Below are positions 26,978 to 33,780 of a DNA stretch of 33,780 bases, one piece after another. How positions within the stretch are numbered: position 1 is the stretch's first letter; the number at the start of each line of letters is the position of its first letter. The stretch is from a virus: positions 1 to 33,780 of IMG/VR virus record IMGVR_UViG_3300012928_000022. One strand, 5' to 3'. The notes below the pieces were generated by a model. It worked only from the letters and a program-made list of their open reading frames with translations, searched no databases and was not told where the DNA came from. The translations under genes and the position numbers were made by a program.

Positions 26978-27643
26978 ATGGCTATTAGATTATTACCGTT
27001 CAGACAGTACAACGAACAAGACGTTGTTAACCTGTTCTCTTTAGACTGCTCTTTTGAGGACTTGGCACAATTAGGACCCAATGACAGTGACGACCATGAT
27101 GCTGGCGTTCTTGTTGGCGTAACAAATGGAGATCTTGCACAAGATCCTATTGAATATCAAACGCATGGCTACCTGGGTAAAACCAGTTACCCTCATGTAG
27201 GAAGAAACCAATATCCAGTTGTTCCTTTAAAGATAGCTCCTGCTACAGGAAACTCGGTCGCTCTTGGAGTTACTCTTAAGCAAACTCTTACTCACGATGA
27301 GAATGGTGAGAAGCTGATCTACTATCCGCAAAAAGCTCTTGAGCTTAATGCCGTAAAGAGTGGTGACGCAGTTCCTGTTCTTTCACGAGGAGTTATTACT
27401 CTTGATGACGGTGCATTTGAGACATTCCCTGAAGTAGGAGAATATCTTAATGCAAGTACTAACAATCCAGGCAAATTCAATGCTGTCGGAGGAACTTATA
27501 GCGAGACCACCGCACTTGGTATCGCTCTCTGTCTTGCCACAGGCGAACGTGTCGCTGACAATGGAACTGATTACTTTGCTGATAGCACAAGTGATAGTGT
27601 CACCGAAACTGGTAAGTACGCAATCATCAAGCTTAAACTTTAA
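26978..27643 (+). CDS. probable head decoration or structural protein
   Basis: A 221-residue protein, beta-rich with many Gly/Thr/Asn (AGVLVGVTNGDLAQDPIEYQ, then LGVTLKQTLTHDENGEKLIY). It lies between scaffold and major capsid and shares their GC-richer codon use, both features of abundant virion proteins. A capsid decoration or stabilising role is inferred from position. A GGA lies seven bases before the ATG. Confidence 0.7.
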   Translation: MAIRLLPFRQYNEQDVVNLFSLDCSFEDLAQLGPNDSDDHDAGVLVGVTNGDLAQDPIEYQTHGYLGKTSYPHVGRNQYPVVPLKIAPATGNSVALGVTLKQTLTHDENGEKLIYYPQKALELNAVKSGDAVPVLSRGVITLDDGAFETFPEVGEYLNASTNNPGKFNAVGGTYSETTALGIALCLATGERVADNGTDYFADSTSDSVTETGKYAIIKLKL

Positions 27644-27672
27644 TTTTAAAATAAAGAAGGGCCACAAAAAAA

Positions 27673-28803
27673 ATGAAAATTACACTTAAAAGAACAGACG
27701 AACAAATCGAGCTGGTTAAGGCAATGGCTTCCAAGAACAGGGACGTTGCATACGAGGCTCAAATGGCATTGGCTGAGTTTATCGGCCCTGTCTTAGCCGA
27801 GGTTGTTAATCAAGCTCCTACTTTGAGTAACATGTTCACGAACTTTACGTTCAATGAAAATGAGTCTCCCAGTATTCCGCTTGATTTGTACTACGACATC
27901 ACGGCTCCTGATTACGTTAAGGTTTATAGCGCCTCTCAGCCAGGTGGTATGCCAACCAACACCGTAACTCCTACAGCTAGTGAAATGAAATTCTCGACCT
28001 ATCGTCTTGATAGCGCCGTTGATTTCGAAAAGCGCTACGCTGCTCAGTCACGTATGGATGTTGTTAGCAAGTCCTTCACACGAGTTGCTCAAGAAATCAT
28101 GCTCAAGCAGGAAGACACTTCCGCCAGCTTGATTCTTGGAAGTCTAATTGGTGCATCTACAAACGGCAAGAAGCATGTTAATCTAGCTGCTGGAACATCA
28201 ATTATTCTTGATGATTTCAATAAGCTCTTGACTCTTGCAAAGAGGATCAACACAGCTTGGACAGGTGGAACACCTGAGAATCGAATCAAGGGAATTACTG
28301 ACCTTATCGTTTCTCCTGAAGTTGTACAGGGTCTTCGTGAAATGGCTTACAATCCCATCAACACAAAAGGTGGTCGAGGTGACGCAAACGCTGGTAACGC
28401 AAAGACTGCTTTTCCAGTCGCAGCTACCGACGAGATGCGCAATGCAATCTATGCAAACGCTGGTATTCCTGAGTTCTACGGAATTTCCATCATGGAAATC
28501 AATGAGCTTGGACCTAACCAGAAGTTCACCAAGGTTTATGAAGCACTTGGTGGTGAATTCGGTAACAGTTCTGGAACATTTGATGCCACAGCTGATGATA
28601 TCGTCCTTGGTATCGACAAGTCTCGTGAGTCCTTGTTCCGTGCGGTTGCTACCGATAGCGAAACTGGAGGAGAGTTCAGTCTTGTCGCCGACGATCAATA
28701 CAGTGTTCGTCAGCAAAAGATTGGATACTTCGGATCCCTCGAAGAAGGACGTATGGTCCTTGACGACAGGGTTCTTACAGGATTGGCTATCGACGCTGCC
28801 TAA
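27673..28803 (+). CDS. major capsid protein
   Basis: A 376-residue protein placed right after protease/scaffold, with an HK97-fold-like layout: an N-terminal helical arm (IELVKAMASKNRDVAYEAQM), a P-domain-like central helix (DDFNKLLTLAKRINTAWTGG), and an A-domain (ITDLIVSPEVVQGLREMAYN). Codons are the most GC-rich of the structural block, as expected for the most abundant product. Ends in a strong terminator. Identity rests on position, length and overall pattern. Confidence 0.85.
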   Translation: MKITLKRTDEQIELVKAMASKNRDVAYEAQMALAEFIGPVLAEVVNQAPTLSNMFTNFTFNENESPSIPLDLYYDITAPDYVKVYSASQPGGMPTNTVTPTASEMKFSTYRLDSAVDFEKRYAAQSRMDVVSKSFTRVAQEIMLKQEDTSASLILGSLIGASTNGKKHVNLAAGTSIILDDFNKLLTLAKRINTAWTGGTPENRIKGITDLIVSPEVVQGLREMAYNPINTKGGRGDANAGNAKTAFPVAATDEMRNAIYANAGIPEFYGISIMEINELGPNQKFTKVYEALGGEFGNSSGTFDATADDIVLGIDKSRESLFRAVATDSETGGEFSLVADDQYSVRQQKIGYFGSLEEGRMVLDDRVLTGLAIDAA

Positions 28804-28827
28804 GCTCAAGGTCATCCAACCTTTTTT

Positions 28828-28856
28828 CAAAAAATCCACCTTCGGGTGGATTTTTT
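28828..28856. terminator. intrinsic terminator after the capsid gene (bidirectional)
   Basis: ATCCACC-TTCG-GGTGGAT stem, A-run before and T6 after, so it can act on both strands. Confidence 0.92.
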
Positions 28857-28919
28857 GTATATATGGGTTATAATTATGTGTAGTAGTATTATATTGATAT
28901 TTAATTAAGGACAAAGGTT

Positions 28920-29318
28920 ATGAAACAAAAAAGAAAATATACAAAGAAAACAAAGGCAAAAAAAGAAGAAAATCAAGAAATGGAAATCGCTGATGGAGTA
29001 AACATGGAAGGTAACCATCAAACATTAAGCGAAATTCTTGGTCACAAACAAAAGAATCCATTTGAGGTGTCTAGCTCCTCTGAACTTGATGACAAGATGT
29101 CAAGCATGACATTGGTAGATCTTCAAAAATTAGCTGTTAAAGCAGGAGTATTTCCGTCAGGAACAAAACCTTCTTTAAAGACAAAGATTCAAAAGGCTTA
29201 TTCCGCAGCAAACAGAGGGGCAGGAAAGATAGTTCCTGCTCCAAATGAACCTATACTTGACCCAAGCACAAAAGAAGGCATAGAAGCCGCAAAAAAGCTT
29301 AAAGAGCTATTGTCGTAA
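28920..29318 (+). CDS. SAP-like domain hypothetical protein
   Basis: A 132-residue protein. Basic N-terminus (KRKYTKKTKAKKEENQE), and residues about 60-90 (MSSMTLVDLQKLAVKAGVFP then SGTKPSLKTKI) match the helix-turn-helix form of SAP-like DNA-binding motifs. AAGGACAAAGG precedes the ATG. It may bind DNA in the capsid or take part in completion of the head; unproven. The ATG overlaps the next gene by one base. Confidence 0.7.
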   Translation: MKQKRKYTKKTKAKKEENQEMEIADGVNMEGNHQTLSEILGHKQKNPFEVSSSSELDDKMSSMTLVDLQKLAVKAGVFPSGTKPSLKTKIQKAYSAANRGAGKIVPAPNEPILDPSTKEGIEAAKKLKELLS

Positions 29319-29950
29319 TGAGTTATACCCAGATAGGAAATATAGCATCAGGAATACTTGAGTATCAGTTTGATTATATCACTGGTGCTGAAGAGCAATC
29401 CATAGAGCTAAATTTAATATCTGGATCATTGAATGGACTTATTGGAGATCTAAATAATTTATTAAATCAAAACTTTGATGTGTTGAGTGGAGAAGTTTTC
29501 CCAAAACTTCAAAACACAGAGATTTCAATACTTGAAGATTTATATCTTAGAGACTACAATAATAAGCAAGCCTCAAAATTGTTAAGAGGAGTATACACTA
29601 CAGATACTGCTGGGTCAATTGGAGGAGAAGCGGATTGGGTAGAGATTAGCGAGGGCGATACAACCATCAGAAGGTCTGCAAGCGCAAGTGCAAATAGTGC
29701 CTCTACAAGGATTACCTTGTCAAAAGAGTTTAAAAATCTATCTGCAGAAGCAGCTCAAAGAATTAAAGATGGAGTATATGCATACAATATGTATGGAGCA
29801 TCTCCGAGGCAAGTTGCTGGATCAGAAGGCTTGGAAAGAGGAAAAGATGCTACAGAATATGTGGACTGCGAGCCAACTCCAACTCCGAGCCCGACCCCTA
29901 GTCCATCTCCTACCCCTAGTCCAACTCCGACTCCTACGGCAACTGCTTAA
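29318..29950 (+). CDS. structural-type protein with proline/threonine/serine tail
   Basis: A 210-residue protein. N-terminal part rich in Leu/Asn/Gly helices (ISGSLNGLIGDLNNLLNQNF), and a central Ser/Ala-rich segment (RRSASASANSASTRITLSKE). The tail (about residues 186-208) is an alternating Pro-Thr/Pro-Ser repeat, EPTPTPSPTPSPSP and onward. Such tails form extended linkers exposed on the surface. Its stop shares a TTAA with the convergent 29947 gene. A virion role is suggested by position only. Confidence 0.72.
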   Translation: MSYTQIGNIASGILEYQFDYITGAEEQSIELNLISGSLNGLIGDLNNLLNQNFDVLSGEVFPKLQNTEISILEDLYLRDYNNKQASKLLRGVYTTDTAGSIGGEADWVEISEGDTTIRRSASASANSASTRITLSKEFKNLSAEAAQRIKDGVYAYNMYGASPRQVAGSEGLERGKDATEYVDCEPTPTPSPTPSPSPTPSPTPTPTATA

Positions 29951-30936
29951 AGTCCGTGTAGATCCATTAAGTCTTTCATAGAAAGGCTACCACCTTTCTT
30001 TTCTGCTTCTTCGTGCAAACTCTTGTCGCTCTTTTTTCTCTCTATACCAAGGTATTCAAGGTCTTCTTCTGTAGCCCCCATGATTGTTGATGCACCAGCC
30101 TCAGGATTAGTAAGATCATCTTTCGCTTTTTCTCTAGCAGAATCAGATGCATTTCCAAAATCAAGGAGTGCATCAGGATCTTTTCTTATTTTTTCTGGTA
30201 TATTATCATACCTTTCAAAAATGTTTTTGTAGATTCTGGTATATACAATTGTTTTTAATTGATTATCAGTTAGCTCAACAATTGGCTTTCCAAAAAAAGA
30301 AACTGGATCTTCACAAAAAGGAAAATAAATATAAAAGAAATCTTGCAAAACAAGCAATTTAATATTTGATTCAGAAAATTGATTGGTTATTTTATTATAA
30401 CTCATTATATACTTTGACATAGAAGCAGCATCAAGAGCTATAATGTCCTTTTCTGTAAAGACTGGATCATTTAATTTTTTATCTTTAAAAAAAGAATTTA
30501 AAATGTAAAAATCATTTGCCCTGCTAGCTGCAAATCTTTCTGCAGTATGACCAATGATTTCCTCTTTTTCTTTTAGCTTTTCGTTGAGCTTTTCTCGCTC
30601 AGCCTTTACCGTTTCATTATGTGCATCGATTGAGCTTTTAAGATATAAAGCTTTTTTACTGTTTACTAAGTTGGCAATGTACTCAGTTTGCCTTTCTATG
30701 AAAAGATCGTCTTCCTTATTCCAGAAGCCTTGATCTATTTGAAAGTCAAGAGATTCCCTTTCGGTAGGAACACCTTTTTTAACAGCTGATTTTAAATGTT
30801 TTTGGTATACTTGATTATACTCTACTTGATCATGAGTAGAAAAGTGCTTGACGTATACTAGATCTTCATCAATATAAGATTCGGAAACACCAACGCTTAT
30901 GTCTCTAAACAAGAGCCTTGCGTCTTCAACTTCCAT
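29947..30936 (-). CDS. hypothetical, probable virion-associated protein
   Basis: A 329-residue mostly helical, charged protein (DAHNETVKAEREKLNEKLKE coiled coil near residues 103-125), and a C-terminus with 'GASTIMGATEEDLEYLGIER'. It is on the - strand inside the structural region, last gene of a three-gene block, 11 bases after the 30948 gene. In long-tailed phages such blocks often hold tail assembly chaperones or baseplate factors, but I cannot assign it. Confidence 0.7.
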   Translation of the reverse strand: MEVEDARLLFRDISVGVSESYIDEDLVYVKHFSTHDQVEYNQVYQKHLKSAVKKGVPTERESLDFQIDQGFWNKEDDLFIERQTEYIANLVNSKKALYLKSSIDAHNETVKAEREKLNEKLKEKEEIIGHTAERFAASRANDFYILNSFFKDKKLNDPVFTEKDIIALDAASMSKYIMSYNKITNQFSESNIKLLVLQDFFYIYFPFCEDPVSFFGKPIVELTDNQLKTIVYTRIYKNIFERYDNIPEKIRKDPDALLDFGNASDSAREKAKDDLTNPEAGASTIMGATEEDLEYLGIERKKSDKSLHEEAEKKGGSLSMKDLMDLHGL

Positions 30937-30947
30937 TCAGAAATCAT

Positions 30948-31715
30948 TTAAAGCTTGTCTTCTTCCAAATCTTTTTCTAATGACTTGAAATCTTCTTCTG
31001 TAGCATTGGTGCTAAAGTACCAAAAACTAAGAAAAGAAAGAAGTTTAGATCTTAAAGACTCATAAAACGAATCTTCAGACTCTTCCATTTCATAATAAGA
31101 ATCTTCTTTTTCTTCTTGAGTATCCCCTTTGAATAAAGGCTCGTAAAAATCATCCTCCTCATCATCCTTTTTGATCCGAGTAAGATTAATCATATACCAA
31201 AGCAAAGATTTATTTTGCGCTTTGATATCTGCTGTATGGTTGAACAAGGCTTGATAAGAAGACTCTAAATCAACAATTCTCTTTCTAATATTAATCATTT
31301 CTTCATCAAGTTCAGTCCCTTTCTTTTTGTCGCTGGAACTTTTTGTCTTCTTGACATCAATCTTTAACCACTTGTTTTGCATTTCTGCAAGCTTTGCATA
31401 AAGCCTAGTAAGTTCCATTGCATCTTCTTCAGAAAGCAATCCTCCAGTGTCTGAATACTTTTTGGCAAGCATTGCTTTTGTTAAAATGCCTTTCTTGATG
31501 CACCTACTCATTTCGACACTAAATTCCATGTCTGCATCTTCAACTTGCCTTCTGGTTGGCTGAGCGATACTAATTCTATAAGGAACATCTTCTTTAACGG
31601 TGGAAGTAACCTTTACCTCTTCCATCTTTCCAGACTCCTTATTCTTTTGCTTTTTTGTAGATTCCTTCTCTACCTCTTCCTGTTTATTTACCGTGAATGA
31701 ATATACTTCTTTCAT
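30948..31715 (-). CDS. conserved marine-phage-type hypothetical protein
   Basis: A 255-residue charged protein. N-terminal MKEVYSFTVNKQEEVEKEST, then 'RISIAQPTRRQVEDADMEFS' and VEMSRCIKKGILTKAMLAKK, a conserved-looking block I associate with structural operons of large marine phages. Long acidic C-terminus (EEDDFYEPLFKGDTQEEKED). Starts two bases after the stop of the 31718 gene. Could be a tail assembly chaperone or baseplate factor; not assigned. Confidence 0.72.
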   Translation of the reverse strand: MKEVYSFTVNKQEEVEKESTKKQKNKESGKMEEVKVTSTVKEDVPYRISIAQPTRRQVEDADMEFSVEMSRCIKKGILTKAMLAKKYSDTGGLLSEEDAMELTRLYAKLAEMQNKWLKIDVKKTKSSSDKKKGTELDEEMINIRKRIVDLESSYQALFNHTADIKAQNKSLLWYMINLTRIKKDDEEDDFYEPLFKGDTQEEKEDSYYEMEESEDSFYESLRSKLLSFLSFWYFSTNATEEDFKSLEKDLEEDKL

Positions 31716-31717
31716 AA

Positions 31718-32005
31718 TTATTTAAATTTAAAACTAATAATAAATTTATTAGAGTCATTTTCAATATTTCTTATTGCATTATTACCATAATCTAAAACTT
31801 TTTTTCTTAGATATTTTCTTTTCTCTTCCCCAAAATAATCAGCTTGAGATATTAAGTTATGATACTCAGAGGGAATTGATTCGTATAGCTTATTAAAATT
31901 AACAGAATGATCAATGTGTAGATCTTCTATTAGGGTTAAAAAGTCAACAAACAATCTTTTGGTATTATCCTTAAGATTCAAGCTTAACATTTTTTCTGCA
32001 TCCAT
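31718..32005 (-). CDS. small hypothetical protein
   Basis: A 95-residue helical protein (MDAEKMLSLNLKDNTKRLFV, then DFLTLIEDLHIDHSVNFNKL). First gene of the - strand block, with its own near-consensus leaderless promoter. No family recognised. Confidence 0.7.
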   Translation of the reverse strand: MDAEKMLSLNLKDNTKRLFVDFLTLIEDLHIDHSVNFNKLYESIPSEYHNLISQADYFGEEKRKYLRKKVLDYGNNAIRNIENDSNKFIISFKFK

Positions 32006-32011
32006 GTAAAT

Positions 32012-32040
32012 ATAATAATAAAAAACAAACGATTTTTCAA
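32012..32040 (-). promoter_or_regulatory. promoter of the - strand block, leaderless type
   Basis: On the - strand TTGAAA (32040-32035), 17-base spacer, TATTAT (32017-32012), six bases (atttac), ATG at 32005. Confidence 0.78.
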
Positions 32041-32059
32041 TACATGTGTAATAAATAAT

Positions 32060-32533
32060 ATGCCTTCATTAATTAATAGTAATCTAAAAGCAGCAATCGA
32101 AGAAGCGATGGATAATATGCATGATACTTTTGCGAGAACTATTATTGCATATAAAGATTCAAAAAGAGTAATTATAAGTACCAATGAAGACTATAATTAT
32201 TTATATAAAAATGTAAACGGAAGTATAGAAGAGTCCATAAAGCATACTATTCAGTTTGATACATTTAAAGCCAGAATATTATATGCAGACAAACAAGGCC
32301 AGCAAATGATAGATGGAGACGCAACTGCATCAATTAAAATAGAAAGACCAGTTGGAGAGGTTAGAATCAAAGTTGATCAGACTGGATACAACTATATTAA
32401 AGACGCAAAAAGAATAGAAATAGATGGAACTCTATTTTATAAAAACTCAGATGTCAGAAAGCATGGTTTATTATCACCAAGATACTATACTTATTATTTA
32501 AGCCCTACTGATTCTTTAGAAGATGGCGAGTAA
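32060..32533 (+). CDS. hypothetical protein, possible head-tail connector region
   Basis: A 157-residue protein, N-terminal helices (LKAAIEEAMDNMHDTFARTI) then beta-rich (SIKIERPVGEVRIKVDQTGY). Size, fold pattern and place after the capsid genes fit a neck or connector protein. No direct recognition. It overlaps the next gene by 11 bases. Confidence 0.68.
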   Translation: MPSLINSNLKAAIEEAMDNMHDTFARTIIAYKDSKRVIISTNEDYNYLYKNVNGSIEESIKHTIQFDTFKARILYADKQGQQMIDGDATASIKIERPVGEVRIKVDQTGYNYIKDAKRIEIDGTLFYKNSDVRKHGLLSPRYYTYYLSPTDSLEDGE

Positions 32534-33134
32534 AGTAAAAGTAACAGTTAATCAAGCTGGATTATCTAAAGAGATAAAATCAAAAGTCCATTTAGATAAA
32601 GGACTAAATAAAGAGGTTGAAAGACAAGGAAGAAAAAACTTTGAAAAGATAAAAAGAGATTTTATATCTGAATTCTTAACTCATCCAGTCACAAAAGCAG
32701 TAGAAGGATCTGGAAGTTCATTTGGCTTGTTAAGTTATGGAGACTTAAGATCGTTCATAGGTTTTTCTCCTGGCGAAAATCCAATAGCTCCAATTGAAAA
32801 CATACTTCAAAATGGAATGTTTGTAAAATATGTAAACTTTAACAGAAGAGGCGTTGCTAAATTTTTTATTAATGTTCCTTCTGAAGAAGAGATAGTTGAG
32901 GCCAGCCCTATGCCTTGGGCAGGAGGCATAAGCTGGGCAAAAGGTATAGAAAATGGAATACCTAATTTCGGAAAGTACTTAAATAGACAAGGACTGTCCT
33001 CATCAAGATCTGGGGAGGGAGTGCAAGTAAAGAACGATATTAGAAAATCTAAATTCAACAAAACCCCATATATATTTAAAATGCTTAAAAAATATTCAAT
33101 AATATTTAGTAAAGCTGGATTCTTATTTAATTAA
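32523..33134 (+). CDS. hypothetical protein, possible tail-completion or neck protein
   Basis: A 203-residue protein. An N-terminal basic helix region (LNKEVERQGRKNFEKIKRDF, then ISEFLTHPVTKAVEGSGSSF) is followed by LRSFIGFSPGENPIAPI, a form seen in minor virion proteins that join head and tail. The C-terminus is basic (NKTPYIFKMLKKYSIIFSKA). Role inferred from context. The stop overlaps the next ATG as TAATG. Confidence 0.68.
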   Translation: MASKVKVTVNQAGLSKEIKSKVHLDKGLNKEVERQGRKNFEKIKRDFISEFLTHPVTKAVEGSGSSFGLLSYGDLRSFIGFSPGENPIAPIENILQNGMFVKYVNFNRRGVAKFFINVPSEEEIVEASPMPWAGGISWAKGIENGIPNFGKYLNRQGLSSSRSGEGVQVKNDIRKSKFNKTPYIFKMLKKYSIIFSKAGFLFN

Positions 33135-33780
33135 TGAAGCCTCTATTTCAACATAAAGCTACTACGAGCTTTGCTATGTGGTTTGACAATTATTTGTCTT
33201 GCCATGCAGATGCATTTAAAAATAAAACAGGAATACTTTATTATCAAGATGATGATAGACTGGATCCAAGATTTGTTGCATATGCGTCTCCATATAAACA
33301 ATGGCTATTTGATTCAGCAAACTCTACATCTGATGTGCCAACTGGAGTATATCTAAATGGAGAATTGATAGAAAGAGGGCAAAGCGGAATGTCAATAGAT
33401 TTTGACAATGGAAGAGTTTTAATTGGGGCAGAATATGAAAACGAAATAAATGAGGTTAGTGGATCATTTTCAGTTAAAGATATAAATATTTATCTAGCAG
33501 ACCAATCCGAAGAAAGTTTAATTATAGAAAATAAATATGACTTGAATAGTAGGTTCAGGCAGTCAACTTCAGGAATTAATCCTTACGATCAGGTTATTCC
33601 AGCTGCATTTATATCAATGGAACAAAGCAACAATGATCCTATCGCATTTGGAGGAGAAGACAAGACAACCTTAAATTATAGATCAGTTATATTTGCAGAA
33701 AACCTTTATTTTTTAGATGGTGCAATATCATTGTTTACTGATGCAAAAAATATATCTTTCCCAGATATTGGATTTACTGG
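33134..33780 (+). CDS. hypothetical virion-region protein, cut by window end
   Basis: An open frame of at least 215 residues beginning MKPLFQHKATTSFAMWFDNY and running off the window. It is beta-rich with Gly/Asn/Asp turns (NGELIERGQSGMSIDFDNGR, then VLIGAEYENEINEVSGSFSV), as in neck, tail or baseplate proteins. ATG overlaps the previous stop, so it is in the same operon. Confidence 0.7.
   Translation, partial: MKPLFQHKATTSFAMWFDNYLSCHADAFKNKTGILYYQDDDRLDPRFVAYASPYKQWLFDSANSTSDVPTGVYLNGELIERGQSGMSIDFDNGRVLIGAEYENEINEVSGSFSVKDINIYLADQSEESLIIENKYDLNSRFRQSTSGINPYDQVIPAAFISMEQSNNDPIAFGGEDKTTLNYRSVIFAENLYFLDGAISLFTDAKNISFPDIGFT

Noticed and set aside
28198-28914. A 238-residue ORF on the - strand opposite the capsid gene
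   Set aside because: It is a shadow of the capsid coding frame, rich in Ser/Cys/Thr, with no start signals, and it runs across the bidirectional terminator.
1-33780. An alternative genetic code (stop reassignment)
   Set aside because: TAA, TAG and TGA all end well-supported genes, and no long gene is interrupted by an in-frame stop.

Overview
This window looks like part of the genome of a large tailed double-stranded DNA bacteriophage with a contractile-tail (T4-like) style head-packaging module. The evidence is a contiguous run of PhoH-like ATPase, a sigma-factor-like protein, terminase large subunit, portal, a prohead protease fused to a scaffold, and an HK97-fold-like major capsid protein. 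Around these lie dozens of very small, tightly packed genes of unknown function. The standard genetic code is used (TAA, TAG and TGA all act as stops). The host cannot be named from the sequence. Its promoters look like ordinary sigma-70 promoters (TTGAC at -35, TAnnnT at -10, 17-base spacer), not like the Bacteroidetes type.

Layout. (1) 1-3050 is AT-rich, with small lysine-rich or membrane genes. It is interrupted by a GC-richer stretch of about 550 bases (2099-2652) that has a strong promoter, dense hairpins, a duplicated pseudoknot-like motif and a strong terminator. I read this as a large structured non-coding RNA. (2) 3084-15054 is an accessory island, visibly less AT-rich, of about 35 small genes. 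The genes before about 10.9 kb lie on the + strand and those after it on the - strand, so the two halves converge. The island is punctuated by about 15 copies of a roughly 70-base compound palindromic repeat. On the + side most repeats are followed directly by a small terminator hairpin whose T-run leads into the -35 of the next promoter. Recognisable products are a DUF932 protein, a GP88-family protein, an NRETW-type phage protein and a PD-(D/E)XK nuclease. A second structured RNA, partly tRNA-like, lies at 7525-7715. (3) 15701-15940 is a divergent control region. It holds an orphan MbcA/ParS-type antitoxin C-terminal domain gene and a perfect inverted repeat between it and phoH. (4) 15941-22703 is the phoH - membrane GAF - zinc ribbon - sigma-like - helical protein - SNase - ERCC4-like nuclease - terL series. 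(5) 22700-33780 holds the portal, protease-scaffold, capsid and downstream head-tail genes, interrupted by a three-gene block on the - strand (29947-32005).

The most striking feature of the whole window is promoter placement. In at least 21 cases, on both strands, a -35/-10 pair with a 16-17 base spacer ends only 5-9 bases before the ATG. Transcription should therefore start at or next to the start codon, giving leaderless mRNAs. Genes inside operons more often overlap by ATGA/TAATG, and some have a Shine-Dalgarno sequence.

Taken together, the island looks like an early-expressed, modular set of host-interaction genes, each unit insulated by repeat-terminator-promoter punctuation and read as leaderless messages. 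The right half carries the late sigma-like regulator and the head assembly and packaging machinery. Functions of most small genes cannot be assigned from sequence alone.
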